Shown piece by piece: positions 61,454 through 64,000 of a DNA stretch of 64,000 nucleotides. The position numbers and the translations under genes were made by a program. How positions within the stretch are numbered: position 1 is the first letter of the stretch; each line of letters opens with the position of its first letter. The notes under the pieces were generated by a model, which was not told where the DNA came from, did not search any database, and saw nothing but the letters and a program-made list of their open reading frames with translations. Location of the stretch: NCBI RefSeq assembly GCF_020551945.1, contig NZ_JAJBZH010000003.1, positions 249,294-313,293 of the forward strand. Reading direction: 5' to 3'. Source of the stretch: Cellulosimicrobium marinum (GTDB lineage Bacteria > Actinomycetota > Actinomycetes > Actinomycetales > Cellulomonadaceae).

Positions 61454-64000
61454 CTACGGCGTGGAGTCGAGCTCCTGCTCGGCGGCGAGGGCCGACTCGA
61501 GCGCCGACTGCAGGCGCTCCTGCGACTCGCCGTACGCCGCGAAGTCACCTTCCGCGAGCGCCGCCTGGCCGTCCTCGATGGCCTGCTGCGCGGCGCTGAG
61601 CGCCTGGTCGAGCCGGGCCCGCGCCTCGCCGTTGACCGTGCCGTCCGACGGCGCGGAGGTCTCGCCGTCCGTCGGCTCCTCCGTCTCGGTGTCCTCGCCC
61701 GTCCCGGGCTCGGTGGGCGCCGGGGTCTCGCCGTCGGCCGGCTGGTCGGGCACCTCGGTGTCCACGCCGCCGTCGGCGTCGCCGGCGCTCGCGCCGGAGT
61801 CTCCGCCGAACACCTGGTCGAGCGCCTCGTCGAGCGTGTCGGCGAAGCCGACCTCGTCGCCGAACGACACGAGGACCTTGCGCAGCAGCGGGAACTGGGT
61901 GCCCTGCGTCGACTGCACGTAGACCGGCTGCACGTACAGCAGACCGCCGCCTACGGGGAGGGTGAGCAGGTTGCCGTTGATCACGCTCGAGTCGCCCTGA
62001 CGCAGCAGGTTGAGCTCGGTCGAGACCGTCGGGTTGGAGTCGAAGTTGTTCTGCACCTGGCCCGGGCCCGGCACGGTCGAGTTGCGCGGCAGCTCGAGCA
62101 GCCGCAGCGTGCCGTAGTCCTCCGAGCGCACCCCGTCCTCGTCGCCCGGCTCCGCGTCGACCGCGAGGAACCCGGTGAGGATGTTGCGGTCGCTCTGACC
62201 GCCCGGGATGAACGTTGACATGAGGGAGAACGTCGGGTCGTCCTGGCTCGGCATCTGCAGCGTGAGGTAGTACGGGGGCTGCAGCGGCGTGGTGCCCCCG
62301 GTCGTGGACGCCGTCGGGTCCTCCGGCGTGCGCCAGAAGTCCTGCTGGGAGAAGAACTGGCGCGCGTCGTCCACGTGGTACGCCGCGAGCAGGGTGCGCT
62401 GCACCTTGAACAGGTCCTCCGGGTACCGCAGGTGGCTCATGAGGTCGCCGCTGATCTCCGTGATCGGCTGCACCGAGCTCGGGAACACCTGCGTCCACGC
62501 CTGCAGCACCGGGTCCTCGGCGTCCCACGCGTACAGGTCGACGGAGCCGTCGTACGCGTCGACCGTCGCCTTGACGGAGTTGCGGATGTAGTTGACCTCC
62601 TGCGGGGCGAGAGCCTCGACCGAGTTCGCGGCGACGAGGGAGTCCGCCGTCGACTCGTCGAGCGACTCCGACGTGGAGTACGGGTACGCGTTGCTCGTGG
62701 TGTACCCGTCGACGATCCACTTGACGCGCCCGTCGACGACCGCCGGGTACACGCGCCCGTCGAGGGTGAGGTACGGCGCGACCTTCGCCACGCGGTCACG
62801 CGGGCTGCGGTCGTAGAGGATCTGCGAGTCCTCCGTCACGCGGTCGGAGAAGAGGATCTGCTCGGACCCGAACTTCAGCGCGTACAGCACCTTGTTCATG
62901 AACGACCCGACGCTCGGCCCGGCCGCGATGTCCTGCGTGGGGAACGTGTTGTTCACCTGGCCGCCCGACTCGTCGTCGGGGTAGTCCAGCTCCCAGGGGT
63001 CCGTGCCCTCGGGGGCGCCGACGATCGAGTACTGCGGCGCCTCGGGCGAGAAGTAGATGCGGGGCTCGTACCCGCCCGCGTCCGTGAACGCGCCCGTCGA
63101 GGGAATCGACCCCTCGTAGAACGCGGGGCGGCCGTCGGGGCCGATCTGGTTGCCGTAGGCCGCGACGACGCCGAACCCGTGGGTGTAGACGGTGTGGTCG
63201 TTGACCCAGTTGCGCGCGTCGGCGCCGAGGCCCTCCTGGTTGAGCTCGCGCACGGCGATGACCGTGTCGCGGCTCTCCTCGTCGATCGTGTAGCGGTCGA
63301 CGGACAGCGAGTCGGAGAACTGGTAGTACTGCTTGTTCTGCTGGAGCTGGCTGAACGACGGGCTGACGATCTCCGGGTCGAGCAGGCGGATCGACGCGGT
63401 CGTGTCGGCATCCTCCCGCAGCGCGCCCGCCTCGGCCTGCGTGCTCGCGTTGTACGGCTCCGTCTGCACGTCGTCGATGCCGTACGCGGCCTTCGTCGCG
63501 TCGATGTTGCGCTGGATGTACGGCTCCTCGAAGTCCTGCGCGTTCGGCGTGACCTGGAAGCGCTGCACGACCGACGGGTAGATCCCGCCGATGGCGATCG
63601 CCGAGACGACCATGAGGCCCACGCCGATCGCGGGGAGGCGCCAGTCGCCGCGGACCGCGGTGACGACGAACAGCGCGGCGACGAGCAGCGCCACGACCGT
63701 GAGGATCGCCTTCGACGGGATGACGGCGTGCACGTCGGAGTACGACGCGCCGTCGAACCGGTCACCGGCGGACGTGAGGATCGAGTACCGGTCGAGCCAG
63801 TAGTTCGCGCCGATGAGCAGCATGAGGATCGCCGCCGTGACGGAGAGCTGCACGCGTGCCGCGGTCGTGGTGCGCGGCCCGGCGTCGGCGCCCCCGCCGA
63901 TGCGCACGCCGCCGTACAGGTAGTGCGTGGCGAGCGCGGCGATGCCGGAGATGATGACGACCGCCATGAGGAAGCTCACGACGAAGCGCAGCATCGGGAG
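61454..64000 (-). CDS. UPF0182 family membrane protein (5' end outside window)
   Basis: The last 848 codons are in view and the frame is still open at base 64000, so the start lies to the right. The family is about 950-1000 aa with seven N-terminal spans; here three to four of them are seen (RFVVSFLMAVVIISGI, VQLSVTAAILMLLIG, ILTVVALLVAALFVV, IGVGLMVVSAIAIG), then the large extracellular region (YSIVGAPEGTDPWELDYPDD, FGSEQILFSDRVTEDSQILYDRSPRDRV). The last 110 residues are an acidic Thr/Pro/Glu spacer and a helical end (ARARLDQALSAAQQAIEDGQAAL). Function of the family is unknown. Confidence 0.93.
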   Translation of the reverse strand, partial: LPMLRFVVSFLMAVVIISGIAALATHYLYGGVRIGGGADAGPRTTTAARVQLSVTAAILMLLIGANYWLDRYSILTSAGDRFDGASYSDVHAVIPSKAILTVVALLVAALFVVTAVRGDWRLPAIGVGLMVVSAIAIGGIYPSVVQRFQVTPNAQDFEEPYIQRNIDATKAAYGIDDVQTEPYNASTQAEAGALREDADTTASIRLLDPEIVSPSFSQLQQNKQYYQFSDSLSVDRYTIDEESRDTVIAVRELNQEGLGADARNWVNDHTVYTHGFGVVAAYGNQIGPDGRPAFYEGSIPSTGAFTDAGGYEPRIYFSPEAPQYSIVGAPEGTDPWELDYPDDESGGQVNNTFPTQDIAAGPSVGSFMNKVLYALKFGSEQILFSDRVTEDSQILYDRSPRDRVAKVAPYLTLDGRVYPAVVDGRVKWIVDGYTTSNAYPYSTSESLDESTADSLVAANSVEALAPQEVNYIRNSVKATVDAYDGSVDLYAWDAEDPVLQAWTQVFPSSVQPITEISGDLMSHLRYPEDLFKVQRTLLAAYHVDDARQFFSQQDFWRTPEDPTASTTGGTTPLQPPYYLTLQMPSQDDPTFSLMSTFIPGGQSDRNILTGFLAVDAEPGDEDGVRSEDYGTLRLLELPRNSTVPGPGQVQNNFDSNPTVSTELNLLRQGDSSVINGNLLTLPVGGGLLYVQPVYVQSTQGTQFPLLRKVLVSFGDEVGFADTLDEALDQVFGGDSGASAGDADGGVDTEVPDQPADGETPAPTEPGTGEDTETEEPTDGETSAPSDGTVNGEARARLDQALSAAQQAIEDGQAALAEGDFAAYGESQERLQSALESALAAEQELDSTP

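Overview
The window is very GC-rich throughout, with GTG starts common, tight start/stop overlaps (GTGA, ATGA) and many genes whose start codon lies 6-7 nt after a TANNNT-like -10 box. Together with RamB, a DUF3060 lipoprotein, a DUF6318 lipoprotein, DUF779, UPF0182 and an actinobacterial-type initiator tRNA, this points to an actinobacterium. Micrococcales, perhaps a Cellulosimicrobium/Promicromonosporaceae relative, is my guess; that is inference from gene content, not from a marker gene. I see no prophage, transposase, plasmid backbone or CRISPR array: this is chromosomal.

Layout. 0.1-2.9 kb: CoA-transferase pair plus thiolase (acetoacetate or related 3-oxoacid breakdown). 2.9-3.5 kb: DUF3060 lipoprotein. 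3.6-8.6 kb: ramB divergent from aceA-aceB, the complete glyoxylate shunt beside its likely regulator. 8.6-13.8 kb: FUSC-like exporter, SulP transporter, aminoglycoside-phosphotransferase-like kinase and two unknown membrane proteins. 13.9-15.7 kb: frameshifted DUF6318 lipoprotein and a PKD-like surface protein. 15.8-19.4 kb: DUF779 protein, aldehyde dehydrogenase and its GAF-domain regulator (acetaldehyde oxidation, feeding acetyl units into the glyoxylate shunt). 19.7-21.2 kb: sulfurtransferase and SufE. 21.3-26.0 kb: a 1555-residue secreted ThuA/sugar-dehydrogenase protein. 26.0-29.3 kb: broken DUF3175 gene, bile-acid-symporter-like protein, SDR, zinc-ribbon protein, small unknown. 29.5-32.2 kb: kdgK-eda with a divergent IclR regulator (lower Entner-Doudoroff route). 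32.3-36.1 kb: universal stress protein, VOC dioxygenase-like protein, zinc-ribbon membrane protein and SPFH protein.

36.3-45.5 kb is a molybdenum region: a MocA-like nucleotidyltransferase, a fused iron-sulfur/molybdopterin hydroxylase subunit, FAD subunit, XdhC, then moaA, moaE and moeA. With a guanine deaminase and purine permease at 47.2-49.3 kb it suggests purine salvage or breakdown (guanine to xanthine to urate). 45.7-47.2 kb: TlpA-like lipoprotein and CcdA. 49.7-53.8 kb: NhaA, DsbA-like protein, DUF2235 hydrolase, acylphosphatase, DUF1918/DUF1876 protein. 53.9-58.5 kb: YyaL-type protein and an amino-acid-type ABC transporter. 58.7-61.2 kb: NarL-type two-component system and a DUF6326-like membrane protein. 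61.2-64.0 kb: initiator tRNA-Met and the 3' part of a UPF0182 gene that runs off the window.

The most unusual signals are repeats. A 61-bp palindrome (28-nt arm, 5-nt loop, 28-nt arm) occurs five times, always just downstream of the stop codon of a minus-strand gene and always in the same orientation, with a flanking GCTCGC. A second family, built on a 20-bp unit ACCNNGGTACTACCTCGCGG, forms a four-unit tandem array between nhaA and the DsbA-like gene and, as a 42-nt-arm palindrome, encodes the linker that joins two subunits of the molybdenum enzyme. Two genes look freshly broken (DUF6318 frameshift; DUF3175 with TGA in place of a Trp codon).
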